Position numbers and translations under genes: made by a program. Positions 20,928-30,468 of a stretch of 64,000 nucleotides of DNA are shown piece after piece. Each line of letters opens with the position of its first letter. The first letter of the stretch is position 1. The notes under the pieces are model-generated. The model did no database searches, was not told the DNA's origin, and saw only the letters and a program-made list of their open reading frames with translations. The DNA comes from Parageobacillus sp. KH3-4 (GTDB lineage Bacteria; Bacillota; Bacilli; Bacillales; Anoxybacillaceae). The stretch spans positions 902,001-966,000 of the forward strand of contig NZ_AP025627.1 in the NCBI RefSeq assembly GCF_022846435.1, given 5' to 3'.

Positions 20928-21467
20928 CTATGATTCAATGAGAAATCCCGCTTTTTTCAGGGCATGACAGGCGGCATCGAGTTTTGCAAGAGAATCCGCT
21001 TCAATCGTATGAAGATGTGTGCCGTCCGTTAGCTGCAGCAAATATGATGCCTTCGTTTCTTCAATTTTTTGAATAAATTGATCGACTTCAAGCCGATTGC
21101 TCACCATCACGGAAGCAGTTAAGTCTCCGTATACGGGATGTTCGATTTTGACATCTTTGACGGTGACGCCGTGGTCGACGAGAATATATAATTCTTCTTT
21201 CGTTTGCTCGGGCGTATGAAAGCATGCAATCGTGCGCACATACGTTTGCGCCGGAACGTTTGGCGGCAAGTATAAATAGCCTTGGCTTGTGGCAATAATC
21301 GGTTCATTTCGCGCTTTTAAGAGCGAAATATCCTGCACGACCACTTGGCGGCTGACGTTCGTTTTTGCCGCGAGTTCGGCGCCGGTGATCGGCCGGTCGC
21401 TTTCTTTCAGCCACTGCAAAATGAGCTGGCGTCGTTGTTCCCCGAGAATTTTTTTCTCTTCTTTCAA
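20928..21467 (-). CDS. niaR: NAD biosynthesis transcriptional repressor NiaR
   Basis: Niacin-responsive repressor (YrxA/NadR of B. subtilis). The N-terminal winged helix (about residues 10-65; ITGAELAAKTNVSRQVVVQDI) is followed by a C-terminal 3H ligand domain with conserved histidines (HGVTVKDVKIEHPVYGD, THLHTIEA). 179 residues. It overlaps nifS by four bases and should repress the divergent nadBCA genes and itself when niacin is plentiful. Confidence 0.9.
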   Translation of the reverse strand: MKEEKKILGEQRRQLILQWLKESDRPITGAELAAKTNVSRQVVVQDISLLKARNEPIIATSQGYLYLPPNVPAQTYVRTIACFHTPEQTKEELYILVDHGVTVKDVKIEHPVYGDLTASVMVSNRLEVDQFIQKIEETKASYLLQLTDGTHLHTIEADSLAKLDAACHALKKAGFLIES

Positions 21468-22609
21468 CTTATTTCAGGCTCCTTTCTTTGTTGACAGATT
21501 CGTTCAAGGGAAGACACGAATTGGCAAATATCTTTTTCCGTTGTCCATTTTCCAAATGAAACGCGTATAAATTGCTTTGCTTCTTCTATGGATTTTCCAA
21601 CTGCCAACATCGTCCGTGGAGGGGCCTGTTTCCCTATTTGGCATGCACTTCCAGTGGAAATGGCAATGTTATCACGGTTGCATTCCAGCATGACGTATTG
21701 GCCTTCGATTCCATGAACGGAAAGGCCGACAATATGCGGCAGACGCGCGTCAGGATGTCCTTCTACTGTAACGGGCAAGCTCTTTTCATGAATAAGCGCC
21801 AGTAAACAACGGCGCAGTTGTTCGAGGCGTGCGTGTTCGGAATCCATATTATCGCAAATGTGCTGTGCAGCTGTAATGAAAGAAGTAATTCCAGGCACAT
21901 TGACGGTTCCGGGGCGAAACCCATATTCATGGGTAGCGTTTGGAAAGCAAGGTTGCCATTTGATGCGCGGATCGATATATACCGCGCCCACTCCTTTTGG
22001 TCCATAAATTTTATGAGCGGAAATCGAAAGGCTGTCAACGGACATCTTCTTCACATCTATTCGTATTTTACCAAAAGTTTGCACACAATCGCTATGAAAG
22101 ATTACACCAAGTCGCCGTAATCGTCGCCCAATTTCCGCTATTGGCTGTATTGTGCCGATTTCTGAATTGGCGTGTTGAATGGAGACAAGAATCGTTTTCG
22201 GCGTAATTGCCCGCTCCAAGTCGTCGACGTCAATTTGACCAAAGCGGTCAACCGGCAAATAAGTAACATCAAATCCTTCCATTTCTAACTGTTGAAATAA
22301 ATGATAAAGAGAAGCGTGTTCTATTTCGGTTGTGATGAGATGGTTGCCGCGGTGGCGATGTGCGGCAACGAGCGAACGGATAGCAAGAATATTCGACTCT
22401 GTTCCCCCGCTTGTAAAATAAACCCCCCGTTTCTCGCCGCCAATAAGTGCGGCAAGCTCTTTTCGACAAAGCGTTAAAAGCCGGTCTGCATTGCTTCCAA
22501 TATCGTGTAAACTGCTTGCATTTCCGAAGTAGGCGGATGCTGCTTCTACATAGGCATTGATCGCTTCTTTGCTCATCGGCGTTGTAGCGGCATAGTCCAG
22601 ATAAATCAT
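21464..22609 (-). CDS. nifS: NifS-type cysteine desulfurase
   Basis: PLP enzyme supplying sulfur, here most likely for the Fe-S cluster of quinolinate synthase NadA. MIYLDYAATTPMS is the family N-terminus, and the PLP lysine lies in SISAHKIYGPKGVG (near residue 200). The active-site cysteine loop is SACQIGK near 325. Of the clustered possible starts (ATG 22618, TTG 22612, ATG 22609), the last has the best distance from AAAAGGA. Divergent from nadB, as in B. subtilis. Confidence 0.9.
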   Translation of the reverse strand: MIYLDYAATTPMSKEAINAYVEAASAYFGNASSLHDIGSNADRLLTLCRKELAALIGGEKRGVYFTSGGTESNILAIRSLVAAHRHRGNHLITTEIEHASLYHLFQQLEMEGFDVTYLPVDRFGQIDVDDLERAITPKTILVSIQHANSEIGTIQPIAEIGRRLRRLGVIFHSDCVQTFGKIRIDVKKMSVDSLSISAHKIYGPKGVGAVYIDPRIKWQPCFPNATHEYGFRPGTVNVPGITSFITAAQHICDNMDSEHARLEQLRRCLLALIHEKSLPVTVEGHPDARLPHIVGLSVHGIEGQYVMLECNRDNIAISTGSACQIGKQAPPRTMLAVGKSIEEAKQFIRVSFGKWTTEKDICQFVSSLERICQQRKEPEIS

Positions 22610-22668
22610 CAAAACCATTCCTTTTGTTCATAAAATGTGTATAAAACTCTTGTCATTAGTTTAAATAT

Positions 22669-22692
22669 ATGTCAATATATGTGTCAAGACAG
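22669..22692. promoter_or_regulatory. Candidate NiaR operator between nifS and nadB
   Basis: The 104-base divergent gap holds two direct copies of TGTCAA (22670-22675 and 22682-22687) followed by GACA (22688-22691), so TGTCAAGACA forms a short inverted half-site pair. NiaR is known to bind between these operons in Bacillus. The operator claim here is inference from position and symmetry. Confidence 0.45.
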
Positions 22693-22713
22693 TATTAATT
22701 AGGAGGCGCTTTT

Positions 22714-24267
22714 ATGCTAGAAACTGAAGTGATTATTGTCGGAAGTGGCGTCGCAGCGTTAACCACTGCCTATTATTTGCATGAACATAAAAATGTGACA
22801 ATTTTCACAAAAGCAAAAAAAGAAGATAGTAATTCATGGCTGGCGCAAGGCGGTGTCGCTGCGTCCATTTCAAAGGAGGATGACTGGCGTTGCCATTTTG
22901 AGGACACGATGGCTGCTGGATGCCAACATAATGATGAAAAGGCGGTTGAACTGCTTGTTCGCGAAGGGCCAAAACGAATTCGCGAATTGATGAAAGCAGG
23001 ATTATCATTCGATGTCGATCAGGACGGCAGCCTTCATCTTGGGCAGGAAGGAGGGCACAGAAAGCGGCGAATTTTGCACGCGGAAGGAGATCAGACAGGA
23101 CGGGTGATAGTTTCGTTTTTGTTAGAAACGCTAATGGGAAGTGTGACGATCATCGAGAAGGAGTATGTCATCGAACTAATTGTACAAAATGGACGCTGCA
23201 TCGGAGTTAAGACGAAGGATCCATCAGGTAAAACTGCGTGCTACTACGCTAGCGCCGTCGTGCTCGCGGCGGGAGGATGCGCGGGGATGTACGCTTTTTC
23301 TTCAAACGCTTCAACGGCTACAGGGGATGGAATTGCATTAGCTTATCGCGCCGGCGCCGTTATTGCCGATATCGAATTTATTCAATTCCATCCGACAATG
23401 TTGTTTGTCAATGGGAAAGCGGCTGGGTTAATTTCAGAAGCAGTGCGCGGTGAGGGAGCGGTGTTAGTGAGCGAAGACGGGCGGAGAATAATGACGCATA
23501 TCCATCCGCTGCAGGATTTAGCTCCGCGCGATATTGTAGCGCGCACTATTTATGACGAAATGAGCAAAGGACATCATGTCTATTTAGATATTTCAGCTAT
23601 TCATCGCTACCGCGAACGATTTCCGACGATGACAAATCTATGTGCGAAACATGGTATTGATATGGAAACCGGCAGGCTTCCGATTGTGCCAGGTGCACAT
23701 TTTTTGATGGGGGGTGTGTTGGTTAATGATTGCGGCCAAACTTCCATACAAGGGTTATATGCCGTCGGAGAGGTGGCATGTACGGGAGTTCATGGAGCAA
23801 ATCGGTTGGCGAGCAATTCGCTGCTAGAGGGAATTGTATTCGGGGCGCGCGCGGCAGAGGCTGTCCGAAAGGAGACAGCACCGCCGATACAATTGCGTAA
23901 AAAAACAAATGATATACAAAGCGATATTAAAAGAGTCGTGCACAATTTACCGGAAATAACAGCCATTCAAACGACCATGTCAACATATATCGGCATCGTT
24001 CGTGATGAACAAGGAATGCAATATGCAAAAAAGTGGTTTGAACAATTTCCGTTATCTGACTTTGTGAACAGTTCACTTGATGATTTTTCCATCGAGGAAA
24101 TTACGGTTATTCATATGCTGCTAACAGGCTGGCTAATAACGACATCAGCGCTGCAACGTACAGAAAGCCGAGGAGGGCATTACCGTTCCGACTATCCATT
24201 TGAGCGGGAGCAATGGAAAAAGCGGAGGATTTGGCGGATAAAGAGCGAGCTAAATGTAATAGCGTAG
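22714..24267 (+). CDS. nadB: L-aspartate oxidase
   Basis: FAD enzyme that oxidises L-aspartate to iminoaspartate, the first step of de novo NAD synthesis. The dinucleotide-binding motif VGSGVAALTTAYY opens the protein; SWLAQGGVAA, HRKRRILHAEGDQTG and QFHPTM are conserved flavoprotein segments, and GANRLASNSLLEG lies near residue 365. 517 residues. RBS AGGAGG. First gene of nadB-nadC-nadA. Confidence 0.95.
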   Translation: MLETEVIIVGSGVAALTTAYYLHEHKNVTIFTKAKKEDSNSWLAQGGVAASISKEDDWRCHFEDTMAAGCQHNDEKAVELLVREGPKRIRELMKAGLSFDVDQDGSLHLGQEGGHRKRRILHAEGDQTGRVIVSFLLETLMGSVTIIEKEYVIELIVQNGRCIGVKTKDPSGKTACYYASAVVLAAGGCAGMYAFSSNASTATGDGIALAYRAGAVIADIEFIQFHPTMLFVNGKAAGLISEAVRGEGAVLVSEDGRRIMTHIHPLQDLAPRDIVARTIYDEMSKGHHVYLDISAIHRYRERFPTMTNLCAKHGIDMETGRLPIVPGAHFLMGGVLVNDCGQTSIQGLYAVGEVACTGVHGANRLASNSLLEGIVFGARAAEAVRKETAPPIQLRKKTNDIQSDIKRVVHNLPEITAIQTTMSTYIGIVRDEQGMQYAKKWFEQFPLSDFVNSSLDDFSIEEITVIHMLLTGWLITTSALQRTESRGGHYRSDYPFEREQWKKRRIWRIKSELNVIA

Positions 24268-24303
24268 CGGAGCATCGACACTGGAAGAATGGGGGAAAGG
24301 AGA

Positions 24304-25137
24304 ATGAACCAACTCAAATTACAACAGCTATTGCGGCAATTTTTCATTGAAGATATTGGCGAACAGGATATTACGAGTGAAACGATTTTTCCAGAAAACG
24401 AATGGGCGGCAGGAACGTTTACGGCAAAGGAAGACGGGGTGTTAGCGGGTATAGGTATTATTGCGACAGGATATCGTCTATTGCATCCGGCTATCGATGT
24501 AACGCTTTATAAACGGGATGGAGAACAGGTGAAAAGAGAGGAGACGATTGCCGTCGCCTCTGGACCGGTCGTTCCGTTATTGGCAGGTGAGCGCGTTATT
24601 TTAAATTTGCTGCAGCGAATGAGCGGCATTGCTACATTAACACATCAAGCGGTAATGGCGCTAAACAGCAGCCATACGCGCATTTGCGACACAAGAAAAA
24701 CAACGCCGGGCTTGCGGATGTTGGAAAAGTACGCCGTTACGTGCGGCGGCGGCTATAATCACCGTTTTGGCTTATATGATGGCGTCATGATTAAAGATAA
24801 CCATATCGCTTTTTGCGGTTCGATTACGAAAGCGGTGCAGACGGTACGCGCGAAGCTCGGTCCTATGGTCAAAATCGAAGTGGAAACGGAAACAAAAGAG
24901 CAAGTGTTAGAAGCGGTGGAAGCGGGAGTCGATGGCATTATGTTTGATAACCGTACTCCAGAGGAAGTGAGCGAGTTCGTTTCGCTAGTGCCGAAGCCGA
25001 TTATTACCGAGGCGTCGGGCGGGATCACGCTCGAAAACCTCGCTGCGTACGGGACAACTGGCGTAGATTATATTTCTCTCGGGATGTTGACACATTCTGC
25101 TAAATCATTAGATATTAGTTTTCATTTGCAAAGATGA
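24304..25137 (+). CDS. nadC: Nicotinate-nucleotide pyrophosphorylase (quinolinate phosphoribosyltransferase)
   Basis: Makes nicotinate mononucleotide from quinolinate and PRPP. Conserved RKTTPGLRMLEKYAV and GGGYNHRFGLYDGVMIKDNH segments and the C-terminal EASGGITLENL motif are present. 277 residues from ATG 24304, which follows GGGGGAAAGGAGA; an earlier start at 24289 would place the ribosome site inside the gene. Confidence 0.95.
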   Translation: MNQLKLQQLLRQFFIEDIGEQDITSETIFPENEWAAGTFTAKEDGVLAGIGIIATGYRLLHPAIDVTLYKRDGEQVKREETIAVASGPVVPLLAGERVILNLLQRMSGIATLTHQAVMALNSSHTRICDTRKTTPGLRMLEKYAVTCGGGYNHRFGLYDGVMIKDNHIAFCGSITKAVQTVRAKLGPMVKIEVETETKEQVLEAVEAGVDGIMFDNRTPEEVSEFVSLVPKPIITEASGGITLENLAAYGTTGVDYISLGMLTHSAKSLDISFHLQR

Positions 25138-25155
25138 ATGTAGGGGGAGAAAATA

Positions 25156-26259
25156 ATGGACGTGTTAGAAGCAATGAAGCGGCTTGATCATATGCCGGAA
25201 AGTTATAAGACAATGAGCATAAAAGAGATGGAAGCACGCGTTCACGCAATAAAAGAACGATTTGGAAACAAGTTGTTCATCCCAGGGCATCATTATCAAA
25301 AAGACGAAGTGATTCAGTTTGCCGATGCAACGGGCGATTCGCTGCAACTTGCGCAAGTGGCGGCGCAAAACAGCGAAGCAGAGTACATCGTGTTTTGCGG
25401 CGTACATTTTATGGCAGAAACGGCAGATATTTTAACGAATCCCCGTCAAAAAGTCATTTTGCCGGATATGCGGGCCGGGTGCTCGATGGCTGATATGGCG
25501 GACATTGCACAAGTGGAACGGGCGTGGCCGATATTACGCGATCTGTTTGGCGACACGATTTTGCCGTTAACGTATATAAATTCGACGGCAGCGATTAAAG
25601 CGTTTGTTGGGCGCTGTGGCGGCGCGACCGTTACTTCTTCAAACGCGAAAAAAATGGTGGCGTGGGCACTGAAGCAAAAAGAGCGAATTTTCTTTTTGCC
25701 GGATCAACATTTGGGGAGAAACACAGCATACCAACTTGGAGTCGCTCTTGATGAAATGGCGGTATGGGATCCGCATACAGATCGCTTAGAATATAAAGGC
25801 AATATAAAGAAAGTAAAAGTGATTCTTTGGAAAGGGCATTGCTCCGTTCACGAAAATTTTACCGTCCGTCATATTGAGCACATCCGGCAGACAAAGCCGG
25901 ACGTGAATATTATCGTTCATCCGGAATGTAGCTGGGATGTTGTACAGCAAGCCGATTATGTCGGTTCAACGAAATACATTATTGAAACGATCCGAAACGC
26001 TCCGGCTGGAAGCAAATGGGCAATCGGCACGGAAATGAATTTAGTCAACCGGATTATTCGCGAACATCCCGATAAAGAAATTGTCTCGTTAAACCCGTAC
26101 ATGTGCCCGTGTTTCACGATGAACCGCATCGATTTGCCGCATTTGTTATGGGCGCTCGAATTGCTTGAAAGAGGCGTAATCGTTAACCAAATTGCCGTTC
26201 CGCCGCTGATTGCGCAAGATGCTTCGCAGGCGCTTACCCGGATGTTAGCGTTGGCGTAA
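25156..26259 (+). CDS. nadA: Quinolinate synthase A
   Basis: 4Fe-4S enzyme that condenses iminoaspartate with dihydroxyacetone phosphate. It has 367 residues, of the longer Bacillus type. Cluster cysteines are expected in CGVHFMAE or GCSMADM near residue 105-115, in the GHCSVHENF region near 230, and in CPCFTMNR near 320. It depends on a sulfur source such as the adjacent nifS. RBS AGGGGGAG. Confidence 0.94.
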   Translation: MDVLEAMKRLDHMPESYKTMSIKEMEARVHAIKERFGNKLFIPGHHYQKDEVIQFADATGDSLQLAQVAAQNSEAEYIVFCGVHFMAETADILTNPRQKVILPDMRAGCSMADMADIAQVERAWPILRDLFGDTILPLTYINSTAAIKAFVGRCGGATVTSSNAKKMVAWALKQKERIFFLPDQHLGRNTAYQLGVALDEMAVWDPHTDRLEYKGNIKKVKVILWKGHCSVHENFTVRHIEHIRQTKPDVNIIVHPECSWDVVQQADYVGSTKYIIETIRNAPAGSKWAIGTEMNLVNRIIREHPDKEIVSLNPYMCPCFTMNRIDLPHLLWALELLERGVIVNQIAVPPLIAQDASQALTRMLALA

Positions 26260-26267
26260 AGAATCAC

Positions 26268-26312
26268 ATCCTGTCAGACGGAATAATCACTGTCTGACAG
26301 GATGATTTTTTT
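26268..26312 (+). terminator. Terminator of nadBCA
   Basis: Perfect twelve-base stem ATCCTGTCAGAC (26268-26279) / GTCTGACAGGAT (26292-26303), then GATTTTTTT. Confidence 0.92.
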
Positions 26313-26418
26313 ATCATAAAATAGCTGTCTTTATCATAGATTATGTTGAAGGATGATGGTGACAACAAGCGAAAGCTGAAATACAATGCGAACAGTTTCG
26401 GTTTAGGAGGGGGACGCA

Positions 26419-27816
26419 GTGAAAATCCATATTGTCCAAAAAGGCGACACGCTTTGGAAAATTGCGCAAAAGTACGGTGTCGACTTTGAACAATTAAAAA
26501 AAATGAACGGTCATTTAAGCAATCCAAATATGATTATGCCGGGAATGAAAATTAAAGTGCCGACTGCCGGAGTTCCGGTAAAAAAAGAGATGCCGAAAAA
26601 AGAAACGAAAATAAATATGGTTCCAAAACAAGAGATGGAAAATGTGGAACATCCGTATGCCAACATAAAACCGTTTATATCTGTGGATATTGAAACAGAA
26701 CTTTCCCCAAATGTTCCATCTCCGGAAAAAGAAAAAGTCAAAGAATCCCCAAAACCGTCAATGAATGAAACGCCAAAACCGGCGGTGAACGAATCGCCAA
26801 AGCCGCTAGTAAATGAGCAGCCAAAACCAATCAAAAAAGAAATGCCGAAACCATCAATGAATGAAGCGCCGAAGCTGCCAATGAATGAATCCCCAAAACC
26901 GACGGTGAATGAATCGCCGCATCCGCCAGTCAATGAGCCGCCAAAACAGCTAATGAACGAGCCGCATAAAATACCGAACATCGCACCAACTTCGGAAAAA
27001 GAATTAAAAAAACAGCTAAATATACCACCGCTATCACATACGATTCCGCCAGTTGCTCCAAACGTAAATATTAACTTTTCCAATGCACTTTCAAACGTTC
27101 TGCCGATTCCGCCGAAGCCAGAAAATATTTTACCAGGGATAATGAAACCAGAAGCAGAAATAGAAAGCCCTGCGGAAACGGCAGAAAAAGAAAAGGCAGA
27201 AATGGATAACGATACACCACCGGCGCTGCCAAACATTCCGCATGTACCGGTCATGCCGCAACCATATTTAACAGGAATGCCACTGCTTGCACCGCTACCG
27301 CAATATCCGTGCGTTCCAGTCACTCCGGTTTTGCCAGATGCCGGATTTTATTTTCCGTTCATGCCATCAATGCCAAGCAGTTACCCAACATATCCGCAGC
27401 CATTAACGGATCAGATGGAATCAAGCAGTTCCCATGCGTTTCCTGGCATTGAAGAAAGCAGCAGCGAATCAGGAGAAGCACCACCAATGCCAGATCATCA
27501 TGCAGAAAATGTCGCGCCATCAACAGCAGCCAATATCGCGCCAATTGGATATTCACCACTTCCTTCGCCTGCACTTGCTCCTTATCCAATGGTGCCATGC
27601 ACACCGATAACGCCAGTAATGCAAGTGCATGGATGGAATCCAATGTTTTATTCGTACATGCCGCCTGCATTCGCTTCATATCCAGTCCAACCATATGTTG
27701 CAGGACCGGCATACCCATTCCCACAAGCTTCGCCTGCACCAGCGTTCCTTCGCGGGGAAGAACGACCGTTTACAGAACCGCAAGATACGGCGGGCGACGA
27801 TCATAATGAACAATAG
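26419..27816 (+). CDS. safA: Spore coat morphogenetic protein SafA (LysM)
   Basis: Inner-coat assembly hub at the cortex-coat interface. LysM domain at residues 1-48 (IHIVQKGDTLWKIAQKYGVD), then a low-complexity region. Residues 109-180 are nine octapeptide repeats of the form ExPKPxVN. The C-terminal half is Pro/Met/Tyr-rich with two related segments (CVPVTPV and CTPITPV). 465 residues, longer than my recollection of B. subtilis SafA (about 390). GTG start after AGGAGGGGG. Its place after nadA matches B. subtilis. Confidence 0.88.
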   Translation: MKIHIVQKGDTLWKIAQKYGVDFEQLKKMNGHLSNPNMIMPGMKIKVPTAGVPVKKEMPKKETKINMVPKQEMENVEHPYANIKPFISVDIETELSPNVPSPEKEKVKESPKPSMNETPKPAVNESPKPLVNEQPKPIKKEMPKPSMNEAPKLPMNESPKPTVNESPHPPVNEPPKQLMNEPHKIPNIAPTSEKELKKQLNIPPLSHTIPPVAPNVNINFSNALSNVLPIPPKPENILPGIMKPEAEIESPAETAEKEKAEMDNDTPPALPNIPHVPVMPQPYLTGMPLLAPLPQYPCVPVTPVLPDAGFYFPFMPSMPSSYPTYPQPLTDQMESSSSHAFPGIEESSSESGEAPPMPDHHAENVAPSTAANIAPIGYSPLPSPALAPYPMVPCTPITPVMQVHGWNPMFYSYMPPAFASYPVQPYVAGPAYPFPQASPAPAFLRGEERPFTEPQDTAGDDHNEQ

Positions 27817-28747
27817 ACGAAAAAGAGGCGATGGAATTGGTCGTCTCTTTTTTCTTCTGCAAAACGAATACGGTTTGCGCGTGAAAAGCATCAAAATGGT
27901 CAAACAAAATGTATGGGTCGTCACCGCATGCGAAGGGTGTTGGGTTGCAAAACGGTATCGAACTTTTTTCGAAGCGATGAGGCAAGCGGTGTTTATGCAG
28001 TCGCTGAGACAGGCGGGGTTTGCCCATGTTCCCGCTGTATATACTGCTATTGGGCAAAATGGGGTATTTTTTGTTGAAAACGCTTTTTGGATCATGCAAA
28101 CATATATTTCTGATGCGGAAAGATTGTCATTTGCTCGCCGGCAAGATATCGCCGATGGGCTCGAATTGTTGCAAACGTACCATTTTATCACCGCGATGCT
28201 GGTGAAAATTCCGACGTTTCAAACAATTATTCCGCACTATCACCTATATAGCAAGTGGCGGCGCCGTTATGATGAGTTTTATTCCCATTTATCGTTGCTG
28301 GAGCGAATAATGGATAAAGAAGATATCGCTTGGACAATTCAACATGCCGAATATTGCCTTTCCACTTTCGCAAGCTATATGCCTCTTTTGGCGGAGGAAC
28401 CTGTTGCGATTATTCACGGCGATGTCGCATCCCATAATTTTTTGCGGACAAAAGAGGGAATGATTTATTTAATCGATTATGACACGGTTGCCGTCGCCCC
28501 GCCGGGCATCGATTATTTGCAGTACGCCAGCCGTATTTTGCCTCATTTGCAATGGTCTTTTACAAAGTTATTTCAATTTTCTCGTTTTTCACGGTGGCTT
28601 ACAAAGCCGTGGTTTTTACATGCCCTTTTATTTCCCGCTGATATTATGCGGGAATGGCGCTTTGCGCTACGGCGCAACAGACGCCTTTCTGTTGCACGCG
28701 AAGAACGTAATCAGTTTGTCCGCGAAATTATCGATATGATAAAATGA
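27806..28747 (+). CDS. CotS/YsxE-like phosphotransferase-fold protein
   Basis: 313-residue member of the aminoglycoside phosphotransferase / CotS family. The catalytic loop IIHGDVASHNF (near residue 210) and the metal motif YLIDYDT (near 230) are intact, so kinase activity is possible. Relatives such as CotS and YsxE are spore-coat proteins, and the overlap with safA suggests a coat role here. ATG 27806 overlaps the end of safA by 11 bases and has a weak ribosome site, so translation may depend on safA. The substrate is unknown. Confidence 0.7.
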   Translation: MNNRRKRGDGIGRLFFLLQNEYGLRVKSIKMVKQNVWVVTACEGCWVAKRYRTFFEAMRQAVFMQSLRQAGFAHVPAVYTAIGQNGVFFVENAFWIMQTYISDAERLSFARRQDIADGLELLQTYHFITAMLVKIPTFQTIIPHYHLYSKWRRRYDEFYSHLSLLERIMDKEDIAWTIQHAEYCLSTFASYMPLLAEEPVAIIHGDVASHNFLRTKEGMIYLIDYDTVAVAPPGIDYLQYASRILPHLQWSFTKLFQFSRFSRWLTKPWFLHALLFPADIMREWRFALRRNRRLSVAREERNQFVREIIDMIK

Positions 28748-28783
28748 TATATGGAATTTTTCGTGAAAGGAAGTTGAAAAAAG

Positions 28784-29524
28784 ATGAGGGAAAAAATTGA
28801 AAAACTGATTCAATGGCTGCGTGAACAAGTGGCGGGCGCCGGATTGAATGGAGCGGTTGTCGGCATTAGCGGCGGTATCGACTCAGCAGTCGTCGCCCAC
28901 TTAATTAAACGCGCGTTTCCGGACAGCTCTCTTGGATTGATCATGCCGTGCAAAAGCAATCCGAAAGATATGGAAGACGCATTAAAAGTGGTGGAAAGCT
29001 GCGGCATTAAGCACTTAATCATTGATTTAACGGAAACGCATAATACGTTATTCGGAGAAGTGGAAAAACAATTGAAAGAAAAAGGAGAGTGGAATGAAAC
29101 AGCAGCGCGTTTAGGCGATGCGAACACAAGAGCGCGCCTTCGCATGACGACATTATACGCCGTTGCCAACAATTACGGATATATGGTGGTCGGCACGGAT
29201 AATGCAGCGGAATGGTATACGGGGTATTTTACTAAATATGGGGACGGCGGAGTTGATTTAGTGCCGCTCGTTCATTTTACGAAAGGAGAAGTGCGCGAGA
29301 TGGCGCGCATTCTCGGCGTTCCGAACGAAATCATTACAAAAGCGCCAAGCGCCGGATTATGGGAAGGACAAACAGATGAAAGCGAAATGGGAACAACGTA
29401 CGAAATGATCGATAAATATTTAAAAGGTGAGGAAATTCCAGAAAAGGACCGGCAAATTATTGAGCGATTGCACCAGCGTTCACATCATAAACGGCAATTG
29501 GCGATCGCGCCGCCAAAATTCTAA
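28784..29524 (+). CDS. nadE: NH3-dependent NAD+ synthetase
   Basis: Amidates nicotinate adenine dinucleotide, the last step of NAD synthesis. ATP pyrophosphatase P-loop SGGIDS near residue 30, the GTDNAAEWYTGYFTKYGDGG loop and the ADP-site PSAGLWEGQTDESEMG are present. 246 residues without the glutaminase domain, so it uses ammonia. RBS GAAAGGAAG. It lies near nadBCA but downstream of the nadA terminator. Confidence 0.94.
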   Translation: MREKIEKLIQWLREQVAGAGLNGAVVGISGGIDSAVVAHLIKRAFPDSSLGLIMPCKSNPKDMEDALKVVESCGIKHLIIDLTETHNTLFGEVEKQLKEKGEWNETAARLGDANTRARLRMTTLYAVANNYGYMVVGTDNAAEWYTGYFTKYGDGGVDLVPLVHFTKGEVREMARILGVPNEIITKAPSAGLWEGQTDESEMGTTYEMIDKYLKGEEIPEKDRQIIERLHQRSHHKRQLAIAPPKF

Positions 29525-29631
29525 TTCTGCCGTTAACTGACAGCGATAAAACTCCCTTTCCTTTGCCAAGCTAATCATAAGGCCAAAAATTTTTTGGGCC
29601 TTGCTTGAAGGAGGAGAAGGGGGTTTTTGCG

Positions 29632-30357
29632 TTGAAAAGAGCAATGAACATCATCGGGGCTGTTTGTTTCATAAGCGGGCTTGCCGCATGTGCCAATGGC
29701 GCGGACGATGATGATCCTCGTTACAGCAATACGACGCGCCCGATTGGGTATTATTCGACGGAGCGCTTCGCTGATCAGTATCGCTACGGCCGCTACGGGA
29801 CAAATACGGTTAATTACGACAACAACTATATATTAAGCCGTCGAGGGCCGGTGACCGATTTTTTCACTGACAATAACCGTATGCGGCTTCCGGGAACGAC
29901 TCGGTTTGATACCGATGCACCAGTGCTTCCGATCGACACCGATTTCGGCGATGGCGACCGCAACTACCATGGCCATTTAAATTCGATGGAAAACGAAGCA
30001 AATCCTTCTTATTATAGAAGTTATGATGGACGATTAGCGGAAACAGTTTCGCGCCGCGCAGATGCGGTGAAAGGAGTAAACGATGCGCGAGCGCTCGTTT
30101 ATCGTGACCATGTGCTTGTCGCGATTTCGACTGACGCCAAACACGCGGATCGCGTGAAGCGTCTTGTCTCACAAGCGGTTGCGCCATACACGAAAGGAAA
30201 ACATGTGCGCATCATATCGAACCCGAGCATGTACAACCGCGTCCGCACCATCGACAACGATATTCGCCGCGGCCGGCCGATGGAGGAAATCGAACGGGAT
30301 TTAAAAACGATTTTTATCAACGGAAAAATGATAGAACGTCCTGCCAATACACGGTAA
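29632..30357 (+). CDS. YhcN/YlaJ-family sporulation lipoprotein, CoxA-like
   Basis: 241 residues. N-terminal lipobox SGLAAC (near residue 23) marks a lipoprotein signal. The C-terminal part (about 130-240; RADAVKGVNDARALVYRDHVLVAI) is the YhcN/YlaJ domain. B. subtilis has coxA, a spore-cortex lipoprotein of this family, close to safA, so a spore role is likely. TTG 29632 follows AGGAGGAGAAGGGGG. The inner N-terminal part is unusually rich in Arg, Tyr and Asn. Confidence 0.78.
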   Translation: MKRAMNIIGAVCFISGLAACANGADDDDPRYSNTTRPIGYYSTERFADQYRYGRYGTNTVNYDNNYILSRRGPVTDFFTDNNRMRLPGTTRFDTDAPVLPIDTDFGDGDRNYHGHLNSMENEANPSYYRSYDGRLAETVSRRADAVKGVNDARALVYRDHVLVAISTDAKHADRVKRLVSQAVAPYTKGKHVRIISNPSMYNRVRTIDNDIRRGRPMEEIERDLKTIFINGKMIERPANTR

Positions 30358-30366
30358 TTTTCATAA

Positions 30367-30398
30367 GGGAATGCTTTTTTCAAGGCGTTCCCGTTTTA
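30367..30398 (+). terminator. Terminator after the YhcN-family gene
   Basis: Stem GGGAATGC (30367-30374) / GCGTTCCC (30385-30392) followed by GTTTTATT. Confidence 0.75.
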
Positions 30399-30468
30399 TT
30401 ATGACATTTTCCCGTTTTTTTGGTATAGTAATATCGGAAATTTCGTTGCGATGAGAGGAGAAATTTCG

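Noticed and set aside
26511-27323. Long minus-strand frame of 270 codons opposite safA
   Set aside because: A shadow of the repetitive proline-rich safA sequence; no ribosome site and low-complexity Gly/Phe/Ser content.
27629-27805. N-terminal extension of the CotS-like protein
   Set aside because: It is an out-of-frame reading of the safA 3' end with unlikely composition.
29579-29602. Inverted repeat AAGGCC/GGCCTT before the YhcN-family gene
   Set aside because: Short GC stem with AT interior and no clean T run at the correct side; too weak to call as the nadE terminator.
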